Origin: an uncultured Paracoccaceae bacterium
GTDB taxonomy: Bacteria > Pseudomonadota > Alphaproteobacteria > Rhodobacterales > Rhodobacteraceae
Direction of reading: 5' to 3'
NCBI GenBank assembly: GCA_947489705.1
Contig: CANLEQ010000005.1
Location: 160,656 to 224,655, forward strand
Length of the DNA: 64,000 nucleotides
Of this stretch, positions 54,028 through 62,192 are shown one piece after another. The translations under genes and the position numbers were made by a program. Numbering within the stretch: position 1 is the first letter of the stretch; every line of letters begins with the position of its first letter. A model generated the notes under the pieces. The model worked only from the letters and a program-made list of their open reading frames with translations, made no database searches and was not told where the DNA came from.

Positions 54028-54609
54028 CTAGAACCCCCCCAGCAATCGGCGGGGTCGATACGGCGCGAGCAGGTTCTGAACGCCGGGGGAAATGGTGCCC
54101 AAGGCGGTGCGATCTTCATATTGAGCCGCCGCGAGCATGATCGTCGCCAGCCCCAGATCGGCGGGAATGCTATCCCAGGTGCTTCCGAACCCGGCCTGGA
54201 ACGCGATCTCCGCATGCCCGCCCACCGGAATCTGCGGCAAGGTAAAACTGCGGGCGATCAGACCCGGCCGATGCGCGTCCCGATCGACATTGTAGCGCTC
54301 GGCATCGACCACGTGTCGACGATTGTCGGGATCGACGATCGTCATCGTATCGACAAGCCGCAACGGCGCACGTGGCAAGACCAGCCGGCTCAGATCGCCC
54401 CAGGCATGTACCGTCCAGACGAAATCGCGGGCAATAAGCGCCTTGGTGCAAAGTCCTTCCACCTGGGCGATGGCGGCGCGCAGCGTTCTTTCTAACAGCG
54501 CATCCTGCACGTTATCGTCGGAAAATCCGGTGCCGAGGTGCAGATGGGCGCGAAACTCGGGGATCGGAAGATCCTCGGTCGCAATCTTGGTAAGCTCGGT
54601 AAGATACAT
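54028..54609 (-). CDS. g6: GTA head-tail connector (adaptor) g6
   Basis: 193 residues; gp6-like head-tail connector: MYLTELTKIATEDLPIPEFRAHLHLGTGFSDDNVQDALLERTLRAAIAQVEGLCTKALI. 115 bp downstream of g5, with a strong hairpin in between. Binds the portal ring. Confidence 0.9.
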   Translation of the reverse strand: MYLTELTKIATEDLPIPEFRAHLHLGTGFSDDNVQDALLERTLRAAIAQVEGLCTKALIARDFVWTVHAWGDLSRLVLPRAPLRLVDTMTIVDPDNRRHVVDAERYNVDRDAHRPGLIARSFTLPQIPVGGHAEIAFQAGFGSTWDSIPADLGLATIMLAAAQYEDRTALGTISPGVQNLLAPYRPRRLLGGF

Positions 54610-54675
54610 GATCTCGTCTCCTCGGGCGGCCTTTTCAAACCGCTGGCCTTTCAGGTCGCGTCATTGGCCGATTGT

Positions 54676-54708
54676 CCCCGCCCGAATGGGGAAAGCACGC
54701 GGGCGGGG
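54676..54708 (-). other. GC-rich hairpin after the capsid gene g5
   Basis: Perfect 9-bp all-GC stem CCCCGCCCG (54676-54684) / CGGGCGGGG (54700-54708) with 15-nt loop, 16 bp after the capsid stop. On the minus strand it is followed by ACAATC, so no U tract. It may protect the g5 message end and raise the capsid dose. Confidence 0.55.
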
Positions 54709-54724
54709 CGCGGATTGCCTATGT

Positions 54725-55915
54725 TCAGGCGACCGAGAACTTGAGAAGCTTGATGGCCGCGAAGTCGCTGACATCTCCGCCTACCCGCTTGGTGGCGTAG
54801 AACAGGACATGCGGTTTGGCGCTGAACGGGTCACGGAGAATGCGCAGGTCGGGGCGCTCGGCGACGGTATAGCCGGCGTTGAAGTCGCCGAAGGCAATCG
54901 CCATGGCGTCGGTCGCGATATCGGGCATGTCTTCGGCGATAAGAACCGGATACCCCAAAAGGCGGGCCGGCTCGGCGGCCGCAAGGCCATCCGCCCAGAG
55001 AAAGCGCCCGTCATTATCCTTGAGCTTGCGTACGAATCCGGCAGTACGCGAATTCATCACGAAGGTGCCGTTGGCCCGGTATTGCGCGCCCAGGGAATAG
55101 ACCAGGTCGATCAGGGCGTCCGCGGTACTGAACGCACCGTCCTTTCCCGTCGCGACATAGCCGAGGTTGTGCCACGTCCAGCTCTCGTTCTCGACGGTCG
55201 GATGGGTGAGAAAGCCCCGAGGTTTCTCGTTTCCGTCTCCCGACACGAAAGCCGCGGCCTCGGCGCGGGCGAACTTGTCGCCGATACGCGCAGCAAGCCA
55301 GCCCTCGATATCGAAAGCCGCGTCGTCGAGCAGACGCTGTGACGCCTTCGGGAGCGCCGAAAGCTCATGGAGGGGAATGGTGATGCGGTCGATCTGGGGC
55401 GTTGCCGTTTCAATGACCGAACCGGTTTCCGACGCCCAACCGGCGCCAAGATCCGTCGTGTCGATCAGGACGTCGAACGAGGTGGATTCCACGTTGACGA
55501 CATTGGCGATACGTCGAATGGAGGCGGTGTTGCGCAGCACGTTTCGCACGGATTCGCTGGTTTGAGGGTCCACCAGGTACCCGCCATCGCCGGCCACGGC
55601 GGTGTTGAGCCCTTTGCTTTCGATGTCGAGCCCGCGCAACGCGTCGTCGTCGCCCGACCGTACATAGGTCTCGAAGGCCTTTTGATGGGGGGCGCCGGTT
55701 TCGCCGGCGGTCGTGGCGAGGGCGGGGCGGCTGGCCATCCGCGACTTGCGATCAAGCATGGTCATGCGTTCTTCCTGTTGTTGCATCTTGCTGGTGATGG
55801 CGGCCTGAAAACTGCGCAGGTCGGTGACGAAATCTGTCATCGCGCTCTTCATTTCGGCCGTGGCGTCCGGCGTGGAGCGGCCGTCCGCCCGGGATTTGGT
55901 CTCGGTCGTGGTCAT
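54725..55915 (-). CDS. g5: GTA major capsid protein g5 (HK97 fold)
   Basis: 396 residues from the ATG at 55915 (AGGAAATTC upstream; the frame opens at 56050, without similarity). N-terminal delta-domain coiled coil (about 1-70, SAMTDFVTDLRSFQAAITSKMQQQEERMTMLDRK), cleaved by the prohead protease; the HK97-type capsid fold starts near KAFETYVRSGDDDALRGL (about 80-97) and ends FAAIKLLKFSVA. Most abundant GTA protein. Confidence 0.95.
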   Translation of the reverse strand: MTTTETKSRADGRSTPDATAEMKSAMTDFVTDLRSFQAAITSKMQQQEERMTMLDRKSRMASRPALATTAGETGAPHQKAFETYVRSGDDDALRGLDIESKGLNTAVAGDGGYLVDPQTSESVRNVLRNTASIRRIANVVNVESTSFDVLIDTTDLGAGWASETGSVIETATPQIDRITIPLHELSALPKASQRLLDDAAFDIEGWLAARIGDKFARAEAAAFVSGDGNEKPRGFLTHPTVENESWTWHNLGYVATGKDGAFSTADALIDLVYSLGAQYRANGTFVMNSRTAGFVRKLKDNDGRFLWADGLAAAEPARLLGYPVLIAEDMPDIATDAMAIAFGDFNAGYTVAERPDLRILRDPFSAKPHVLFYATKRVGGDVSDFAAIKLLKFSVA

Positions 55916-55946
55916 GAATTTCCTTTCTGCGTGATGTCGCCGGGGT

Positions 55947-56492
55947 TCAGCCGCCCGCCAATTCTTGGGCGGCGGCTCGAAAGAGGGCCGCCATTTCGCG
56001 CATCGGATCGGCATCGGGCGCATCACCCTTGGCCCCGACCAGCCGCGCATCGGGGAGCATCGGAAAGGTCACGAGCGAGACCTCCCAAAGTTCCAGTTCG
56101 GTCAGGACCCTGCGGCCCCTGTCGTCTTTCGTCGCACGGCGGGTCCGGTAGCCGATCGACAGGCCGTCGATCGCCCCGGCCTGTATCAATGCACGGGCTT
56201 CCCTGCCCCGGTCGACTTCGTCGAGAATGCGACCGCGGACATAGAGGCCGGTTTGGTCTTCGCGCACCTCATCCCAAACGCCGATGGGTTGCATGGGATC
56301 GTGCTGCCAGAGCATCTTGACGCGTGCGTTGCGTGCGGCCAACTGGGCAAGAGATGCCGCATAGGCACCTGCCTCGACCGTATCGCCGCCTTGGTCCTGC
56401 CTGCCGAAGACGGAGGCGTATCCCTCGATCACGCTGCCATCCGTGACGGTCAGGGCGGTCCCGGCCGCGTAGAACTTTCTCTCCAGATCCAT
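55947..56492 (-). CDS. g4: GTA prohead protease g4 (HK97 family)
   Basis: 181 residues. HK97-type serine protease: catalytic His in MLWQHDPMQPIG (about 61-72) and Ser in DGLSIGYRT (about 110-118). Length normal. Starts 18 bp after the portal stop, so no g3.5 gene is possible between them. 31 bp before g5. Confidence 0.93.
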   Translation of the reverse strand: MDLERKFYAAGTALTVTDGSVIEGYASVFGRQDQGGDTVEAGAYAASLAQLAARNARVKMLWQHDPMQPIGVWDEVREDQTGLYVRGRILDEVDRGREARALIQAGAIDGLSIGYRTRRATKDDRGRRVLTELELWEVSLVTFPMLPDARLVGAKGDAPDADPMREMAALFRAAAQELAGG

Positions 56493-56510
56493 TTCAAACG
56501 CCCCTTTTCA

Positions 56511-57674
56511 TCATTCGCTCGCCAAGCCGAGCATTGCGCGTTTCTCCGCATCCGTGAGAAAGTCCGCCTCGGCGATCCGCCGCCACTGGGCGTCTCGCTC
56601 GAGCGCCAGAGCCGGCACCTGGTCGAGATCGACGCGCAGTTCCGCCTCCTCGCCGCCGAAGATGGACAACCAGTGGCTCATCGCCGCGACCACGCGATTG
56701 GCGAGCGGCAGCACAGTGATGCGATAGAATGCACGGTTCGCCTCGGCGTAATTGGCATAGGTGGCGTCGCCTGGAATCCCCAGAAGCATCGGAGGCACTC
56801 CGAAAGCGAGCGCGATCTCCCGCGATGCGGCTTCCTTCGTTTGCTGGAATTCCATATCCGAGGGCGAGAATCCCATCTGTTTCCAGTCGAGCCCCCCTTC
56901 GAGCAGCATCGGCCGCCCGGCGTTTCGCGCTCCCTGGTGATGCGCTTCCATCTCGGCGACCAATCGATCGTACTGGTCCGGCGACAAAAGACCGTCGCCG
57001 CCCTGATAGACGATGGCTCCCGAAGGCCGCGCCGCATTGTCGAGGAGCGCCTTGGACCAGCGCGAGGCCGAGTTGTGGACGTCCAATGCGGTCGCCGCCG
57101 CTTGTAGGGGTGAGAGGCCGTAGTGATCGTCTTGCGGATGAAAACTCTTCACGTGGCAGATCGGAGAGATCCCATCGGCCACCTGGAACCTGTGCTTGCG
57201 CGCGCCGACGGCATACTCATATCCCACCGGCCAGCCATCCGATCCAGGCACGACCGACATGCGGTCGGAGCGCAGCACGTGCAATTCTTCGGGAAGCCCG
57301 CCATCGCCGACCGCTTCGATGAACCCGTCGCCCGACAGCAGGATCTGACCAAAGAGCGCCTCGAGCAGCTCCGCCCGGCCCTGCGCACCGTTCGGCCGAC
57401 GCATGAGTGTCAGCATCGGGTGTGTATCGAACCGGCCGTCCGGGCCATAGAGTGCCAGAGGCAGCGCCGCCGCTGCCTCCGCGATCATCTTGACGCTTCG
57501 AAATCCGACCGGGTTGCCCTGAAATCCGTTCCGGATCAACGAGACGGTATCCCGCGGTGTCCATGCCACCCGACCGGACGCGCCGTAGGCGATTGCGGGC
57601 GTCGCAATACCGCCCGTCGCACTCGCCTTGACCTCCGCAGGCCCGTCCTTTGCCCGCTTCGTGAATCCGAACAT
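56511..57674 (-). CDS. g3: GTA portal protein g3 (HK97 family)
   Basis: 387 residues from the ATG at 57674, with GGAGCAGGG upstream. HK97-type portal: AYGASGRVAWTPRDTVSLIRNGFQGNPVGFRSVKMIAEAAAALPLALY (about 28-75), DGFIEAVGDGGLPEELHVLRSDRMSV, and a C-terminal region with ALAFGVPPMLLGIPGDATYANYAEANRAFY. 134 bp after g2. Forms the dodecameric DNA-entry ring. Confidence 0.95.
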   Translation of the reverse strand: MFGFTKRAKDGPAEVKASATGGIATPAIAYGASGRVAWTPRDTVSLIRNGFQGNPVGFRSVKMIAEAAAALPLALYGPDGRFDTHPMLTLMRRPNGAQGRAELLEALFGQILLSGDGFIEAVGDGGLPEELHVLRSDRMSVVPGSDGWPVGYEYAVGARKHRFQVADGISPICHVKSFHPQDDHYGLSPLQAAATALDVHNSASRWSKALLDNAARPSGAIVYQGGDGLLSPDQYDRLVAEMEAHHQGARNAGRPMLLEGGLDWKQMGFSPSDMEFQQTKEAASREIALAFGVPPMLLGIPGDATYANYAEANRAFYRITVLPLANRVVAAMSHWLSIFGGEEAELRVDLDQVPALALERDAQWRRIAEADFLTDAEKRAMLGLASE

Positions 57675-57808
57675 TCCCTGCTCCTTTAAGTCCGCTTGCA
57701 AGCCGCACCTCTCCCGATCGCGCGGCATGCGCGTTTCAGGACAAGCGGCTCGTGGTGTATGCCGCGTCGGTGCGCGGCCTCTGGCGGCGGCGCGGTCTCG
57801 CCGCGGCG

Positions 57809-59194
57809 CTAGAGTTTGCGCAGGTTCGGTGCGCCACTCTTGTTCAGCATCAGATCGGTGATCGCCCAGACCAGCGCGTCCACCCGGTCGGGACTTCCGG
57901 ATCCCTCGAAGCCCTGTACTGCCATTTGCGTCATCTGCTTCTCCAAATCGTCAAGGCGGTTGAGGTGCTTGATGCGGCCCTGCTCGTAGAGGGCCGCCAC
58001 CGGTTCCGCACGAACAGACTTACCGCGGCTTGCGTGTACGCCGCGGTAACTGACCGTACGGTCCACCTGGCGGATCACGCTCTCGACGAGATCCCCCCCC
58101 TGGTTGACCTCTGCTACGAGCCGGTCGGCACGGTGGCGCTCGTAGGCAGCAATCGCCACCTTTGCCCAACCGCTCGGTCCAAGACCCTGTACACTGCAAT
58201 CCTCGAGAACCACCCCGGTGCCATCCTGCGTCACGCCGGCGACGATGATACCGCAGGTATCTGCAGATTTTCCGCCGCTGACCGGCGGATCGACAGCGAC
58301 GACAACCCGGAGCAGTTCCGGCGCGGTATCGATCCGGTTTTCGTCAAGCATGACGCGCGTCCAGAGCGCGCCGTCGATGTCTTCCAGGAGCTGTCCTTCG
58401 AGCTCCTGTTGACCCAACCGTGTCTGGCCATAGCGTTGAACGGCCTCCTCAAGGAACGACGCAGAAAGATGCGCACGGTTGTCAAAAGTTGTTGCCCGCG
58501 TGATCACCGTACTCTCTGCCTTCAGCACGCGTTTGAGCACGTCGACGTTGCGCGGCGTGGTTGTCACGCATTGACGTGGTTCGTCCCCGAGCCGCAGACA
58601 GAATTGCAGCATGTCCCATACATCCTGCGCCTTCTTCCACTTGGCGAGTTCATCGACCCACGCCCGATCGAACTGTGGGCCGCGCAACGCTTCCGGTTCT
58701 TGAGCCGAAAAGACCTGGGCCTGGGCGCCATTCGGCCAGACGAGCCGCTTCTTGGTGGGTTGCCACGACGGACGGCGATCGGGCGAGGCACATGCCATGA
58801 TCCCGCTATCCCCGAAGATCATGACATCGCGCACCTGATCGAAAGTTTCGCCGATCAATGCGACACGGCTCGCTCGGCCCGGTGTGTGGGGGCGCGCGCC
58901 TTCCACCTCCGATCTTACCCATTCCGCCCCCGCCCTCGTCTTTCCGGCGCCGCGACCGCCCAAAATCACCCAGGTTCGCCATTTGCCGGCGGGCGGTAAT
59001 TGATGATCGTATGCCCAGAAATCAAAAAGAAACGGTAGCGCAAAGAGTTCTCCGTCGCTTAGTTCATTCAGGAACTTCTCCTGCAAGTCTCGCGGCCCGG
59101 ATGCGATCAAGTCTGCTCCAAATCTCAGCGCGCACTTCTTCGTAATCAATTCCGCCGGTAGCCCCGGCTTCTTGGTGCCTGCTTTCGAGATCAT
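57809..59194 (-). CDS. g2: GTA terminase large subunit g2
   Basis: 461 residues using the ATG at 59194. Packaging ATPase: Walker A WVILGGRGAGKTRAGAEW (about 74-91), Walker B-like FDRAWVDELAKW (about 174-185), and nuclease start VVVAVDPPVSGGKSADTCG (about 294-312), followed by a C-terminal RDRVDALVWA-like ending (SPDRVDALVWAITDLML). The first about 40 residues overlap g1 by 131 bp, and the true start may lie further in, e.g. at a TTG (codon in RDLQEKF). Headful DNA packaging in RcGTA requires it. Confidence 0.92.
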   Translation of the reverse strand: MISKAGTKKPGLPAELITKKCALRFGADLIASGPRDLQEKFLNELSDGELFALPFLFDFWAYDHQLPPAGKWRTWVILGGRGAGKTRAGAEWVRSEVEGARPHTPGRASRVALIGETFDQVRDVMIFGDSGIMACASPDRRPSWQPTKKRLVWPNGAQAQVFSAQEPEALRGPQFDRAWVDELAKWKKAQDVWDMLQFCLRLGDEPRQCVTTTPRNVDVLKRVLKAESTVITRATTFDNRAHLSASFLEEAVQRYGQTRLGQQELEGQLLEDIDGALWTRVMLDENRIDTAPELLRVVVAVDPPVSGGKSADTCGIIVAGVTQDGTGVVLEDCSVQGLGPSGWAKVAIAAYERHRADRLVAEVNQGGDLVESVIRQVDRTVSYRGVHASRGKSVRAEPVAALYEQGRIKHLNRLDDLEKQMTQMAVQGFEGSGSPDRVDALVWAITDLMLNKSGAPNLRKL

Positions 59195-59417
59195 TGAGTC
59201 GCTTCCTTTCGTCGTAGATGTTTTGAATGGTCTTCGAGACCATCGAAACGATCCTGCGGGCCTCGCTTTCGGAGAATTTCTCAGAAGATCGAATTGCCGA
59301 TTTCATGTCATGCAGATCGACCAGCACATCCTCACAGTTTTCGACCGCGATCTTGAGCAAATCTTTCGAATCCCGCTTTTTCCCCAGCAAGGCATCCTTT
59401 TTGGCACTATCCTTCAT
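59064..59417 (-). CDS. g1: GTA terminase small subunit g1
   Basis: 117 residues, mostly helical and highly charged: MKDSAKKDALLGKKRDSKDLLKIAVENCEDVLVDLHDMKSAIRSSEKFSESEARRIVSMVSKTIQNIYDERKRLNDLESRH. Matches the RcGTA g1 type by position and composition; the coiled-coil region (about 60-85) would make a ring. The first gene of the operon, behind the leader terminator. Its sequence is less GC-rich than its neighbours. Assigned mainly by position. Confidence 0.75.
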   Translation of the reverse strand: MKDSAKKDALLGKKRDSKDLLKIAVENCEDVLVDLHDMKSAIRSSEKFSESEARRIVSMVSKTIQNIYDERKRLNDLESRHQEAGATGGIDYEEVRAEIWSRLDRIRAARLAGEVPE

Positions 59418-59441
59418 TTATACCCTACTCGATTTGCCCCG

Positions 59442-59482
59442 ATAAAAAAGAAAAGCGGCAAAGGTTAAAACCCTTACCGCTT
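59442..59482 (-). terminator. Intrinsic terminator in the GTA leader, between mltG and g1
   Basis: On the minus strand: AAGCGG-t-AA-g-GG ... CC-t-TT-g-CCGCTT, i.e. a 12-position stem with two mismatches (59453-59482), immediately followed by TTTTCTTTTTTA, a strong U tract to 59442. It sits 95 bp after the mltG stop and 25 bp before the g1 start codon. It ends mltG transcription but also lies downstream of the candidate GTA promoter repeats. Confidence 0.8.
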
Positions 59483-59507
59483 CTCGTCATTTTCGGCACT
59501 TGGTGAT

Positions 59508-59533
59508 ATTATGCCTAGGTAAAATTATGCCTA
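59508..59533 (-). promoter_or_regulatory. Two ATTATGCCTA direct repeats in the GTA leader
   Basis: ATTATGCCTA occurs at 59508-59517 and again at 59524-59533 (plus-strand reading), with a 16-bp period. The surrounding 160 bp are the most AT-rich of the region. On the minus strand the repeats give TAGGCATAAT, near TTGCTT (about 59536-59541), a possible -35. A candidate binding site for a GTA activator; not tested. Confidence 0.5.
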
Positions 59534-59577
59534 AGCAAGTTAATCCCGCATTATCTAACCGAACTTAGGGAAACAGA

Positions 59578-60735
59578 TTAGTTCGAGGTGCCACCCTCGT
59601 TTTCGATCGCGCGCCATCGGGATACATTCTCGTTATGCTCGGCCAATGTTCGTGCGAACGCATGTCCACCGCTACCATCTGCAACAAAATAGAGGTAATC
59701 CGTGGTATCCGGCGAGAGCGCCGCGTTAATGCTCTCTAAACCGGGATTGGCGATTGGCGTCGGAGGCAGACCGTCGATCTCGTAGGTATTGTAGGGCGTC
59801 GGGGTTTGCAGTTCGCTACGCCGAAGACCGCGGCCCAATACCCCCCTGCCGTTTGTGATTCCGTAGATCACCGTCGGATCGGTCTGAAGTCTCATGCCGT
59901 CTTCGAGGCGATTTACGAATACGCTTGCGACCTGGCGCCGTTCCTCCGGCACACCCGTTTCCTTCTCGACGATCGACGCCATGATCAACGCCTCTTCCGG
60001 CGTCTCGTAGGGAAGGCCATCCGCACGTTCCTCCCATGCGCGTGCCAGTCGCGCGCCTTGTACATCGCGCATTCTCGCAAGCAGGTCCTCTCTTAGCGTA
60101 CCTGACTGGACTTCGTAGCTGTCCGGTGCGAGCAACCCTTCCGGCGGAACCTCAGCGATTTCTCCCGCCATGAAATCGGCAGCGCCCAATGCCTCGGCGA
60201 TATGCCAGGACGTTGCTCCTTCGGCGACAGAAACCCTGTACCGCGTGTCGGGTCGATTGCGCAGTTCGGTGTATACGGCGGGTTCCGCGCCGGTGATCGG
60301 ATCGAACTCGGCGACGACGTCAAACTCGCCCAACGCGGGATCGAGCTCACGAACGCGCAGTTCCTGGCCGGTGACACCGATACGATAGACGATTTCCGTG
60401 CCGCAGGTCGATTGTCCGTCGCCGGTCACCACGGCCACAATCTCCCGCATCGAAGATCTTTCGGGTATGAGGAAGCTGCCCGCCTTGAGCTGGTCCGTGC
60501 GGTCGGTATAGTTCGCGCCCATGCGCAGTAATTGCGGCCGCGTCACGGCTCCCTTCTGAGCAAGGTCCTGAGAAACCCGCCGCATGTTGGATCCGCTTTC
60601 GACCTGGATACAGATGGCTTCGGAAAGCGGTCCGGCGGCCTCGTAAGTGCTTTTCGCCCAGGCAATCAGCCCCCCGAGCGCCACGAAAGCAACGATCAAG
60701 AGCGTCAAAGCGTTTGACGCGACATGCTTCCACAT
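59578..60735 (-). CDS. mltG: Endolytic murein transglycosylase MltG
   Basis: 385 residues. One N-terminal membrane helix (about 8-28), a LysM-like segment (about 40-150), and the YceG domain (about 160-375) with the catalytic Glu in IMASIVEKETGVPEERRQVASVFVNRLEDGMRLQTDPTVIYG (about 255-296) and LPPTPIANPGLESINAAL. It cleaves nascent glycan strands and sets the glycan chain end during cell-wall synthesis. Its start shares one base with the fabF stop (TGATG), so it is co-transcribed with fabF. Confidence 0.95.
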   Translation of the reverse strand: MWKHVASNALTLLIVAFVALGGLIAWAKSTYEAAGPLSEAICIQVESGSNMRRVSQDLAQKGAVTRPQLLRMGANYTDRTDQLKAGSFLIPERSSMREIVAVVTGDGQSTCGTEIVYRIGVTGQELRVRELDPALGEFDVVAEFDPITGAEPAVYTELRNRPDTRYRVSVAEGATSWHIAEALGAADFMAGEIAEVPPEGLLAPDSYEVQSGTLREDLLARMRDVQGARLARAWEERADGLPYETPEEALIMASIVEKETGVPEERRQVASVFVNRLEDGMRLQTDPTVIYGITNGRGVLGRGLRRSELQTPTPYNTYEIDGLPPTPIANPGLESINAALSPDTTDYLYFVADGSGGHAFARTLAEHNENVSRWRAIENEGGTSN

Positions 60736-61997
60736 CAGGCGTCGACCCTGCGCATCAGCAGAGCGGCGTTGGTGCCCCCGAATCCGAAGCTATTGGAAAG
60801 CACGACATCGATCTCGCGCTCGACCTTCTTGAGGGGCGCAAGGTCGATCATGGCATCTGCCGGCACCGTTTCGAGATTCAATGTCGGGGGCGCAACCTGA
60901 TCCCGGATCGCGAGGATCGAGAAGATTGCCTCTACCGCCCCGGCGGCTCCGAGAAGATGGCCCGTCGCCGATTTGGTAGAAGACATCGTCGCCCGTGCAG
61001 CCGCCTCTCCCAACAGACGCTGCACGGCACCCATCTCGATCGTGTCCGCCATCGTGCTGGTGCCATGAGCGTTGACATAGTCGATATCGGCCACGTCGAT
61101 CCCGGCGCGCGCCACGGCGGCCCGCATCGCGCGCTCCGCGCCCTCGTGATCATGCGGCGGCGCGGTAATATGATGCGCATCGCCCGACAAACCGTACCCG
61201 ATGATCTCGGCATAGATCTTCGCGCCGCGCGCCCGGGCCCGGTCGTAATCCTCCAGAACGACGACACCCGCTCCCTCCCCCATGACGAAACCGTCACGAT
61301 TTGCGTCCCAGGGTCGGCTAGCTTTTTGCGGGTCGTCACGGTGTTTGGTCGACAACGCCTTGCAGGCATTGAACCCTGCAATGCCGATCTCCGAGATGGG
61401 GCTTTCCGTTCCGCCCGCCACCATCACGTCCGCGTCACCCCACTGTATCAATCTCGCAGCGTCGCCAATGGCATGCGCGCCGGTTGAACAGGCAGTCACC
61501 GGCGCATGATTCGGGCCCTTGAACCCGTACCGAATGCTGACCTGACCGCTTACAAGGTTGATCAGCGCTCCCGGTATGAAGAACGGTGAAACTCTCCGCG
61601 GTCCCCTTTCCTTGAGCAGGACCGCAGTTTCGGCGATCGATTGGAGCCCACCGATGCCGGACCCGATCATGACGCCGATCCTGAACTTCTCTTCGTCGCT
61701 CTGATCCGCGAGATCCGCATCCGCGATGGCCATATCCGCGGCTGCCATGCCGTAGAGAATGAAATCGTCGACCTTGCGCTGTTCCTTGGGATCCATGAAC
61801 GTATCGGGGTCGAACGTGTCGTCCGAACCATCGCCGCGCGGGACCTCGCAGGCGTAGTCCGTCGCAAGATGCGATGCATCGAACCGGGTGATCGTGCCGG
61901 CGCCGGATTGTCCGGAGAGAATCCGCTGCCACGAGGGTTCCACACCCGACGCCAAGGGACTGACCATTCCGAGACCGGTGACAACGACGCGCCGCAT
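60735..61997 (-). CDS. fabF: Beta-ketoacyl-ACP synthase II
   Basis: 420 residues from the ATG at 61997 (AAGAAGGGTGTCCAA upstream; the frame is open to 62300 without similarity). Thiolase-fold condensing enzyme: active Cys in APVTACSTGAHAIGDA (about 163-178), His in NAHGTSTMADTIEM (about 311-324), Lys/His in SSTKSATGHLLGAAGA (about 342-357) and the ending SFGFGGTNAALL. It extends fatty-acyl-ACP with malonyl-ACP. In most relatives acpP sits just upstream; here an IS region begins within about 150 bp of the start. Confidence 0.96.
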   Translation of the reverse strand: MRRVVVTGLGMVSPLASGVEPSWQRILSGQSGAGTITRFDASHLATDYACEVPRGDGSDDTFDPDTFMDPKEQRKVDDFILYGMAAADMAIADADLADQSDEEKFRIGVMIGSGIGGLQSIAETAVLLKERGPRRVSPFFIPGALINLVSGQVSIRYGFKGPNHAPVTACSTGAHAIGDAARLIQWGDADVMVAGGTESPISEIGIAGFNACKALSTKHRDDPQKASRPWDANRDGFVMGEGAGVVVLEDYDRARARGAKIYAEIIGYGLSGDAHHITAPPHDHEGAERAMRAAVARAGIDVADIDYVNAHGTSTMADTIEMGAVQRLLGEAAARATMSSTKSATGHLLGAAGAVEAIFSILAIRDQVAPPTLNLETVPADAMIDLAPLKKVEREIDVVLSNSFGFGGTNAALLMRRVDA

Positions 61998-62192
61998 TTG
62001 GACACCCTTCTTATCGCTTATTCCTTGATCCGCGTGATACACCGCCATGCCGAGAGTGGAAAGAGCGGCCTCCATCCAGAGGGGACGTGGGGCCCACCTT
62101 GACGCGCTTGATTCACACGACGACCTCCCCAGGCCGTGTTGACGGAAGCGGTTCACACGGGGTGTGGGACGCGATTCAAGCTCGTATCTGCG
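61998..62192 (-). promoter_or_regulatory. fabF leader joined to insertion-sequence DNA
   Basis: 195 bp without a supported gene. The first about 40 bp hold the fabF ribosome-binding site. I do not see acpP or its conserved ending (AxIExNK) in any frame. The left end of the first IS element is in here, probably near 62130, but no clear terminal repeat fixes it. Confidence 0.4.

Noticed and set aside
57675..57808. Small gene between GTA g2 and g3
   Set aside because: The 134-bp gap has no frame with a start, ribosome-binding site and reasonable composition.
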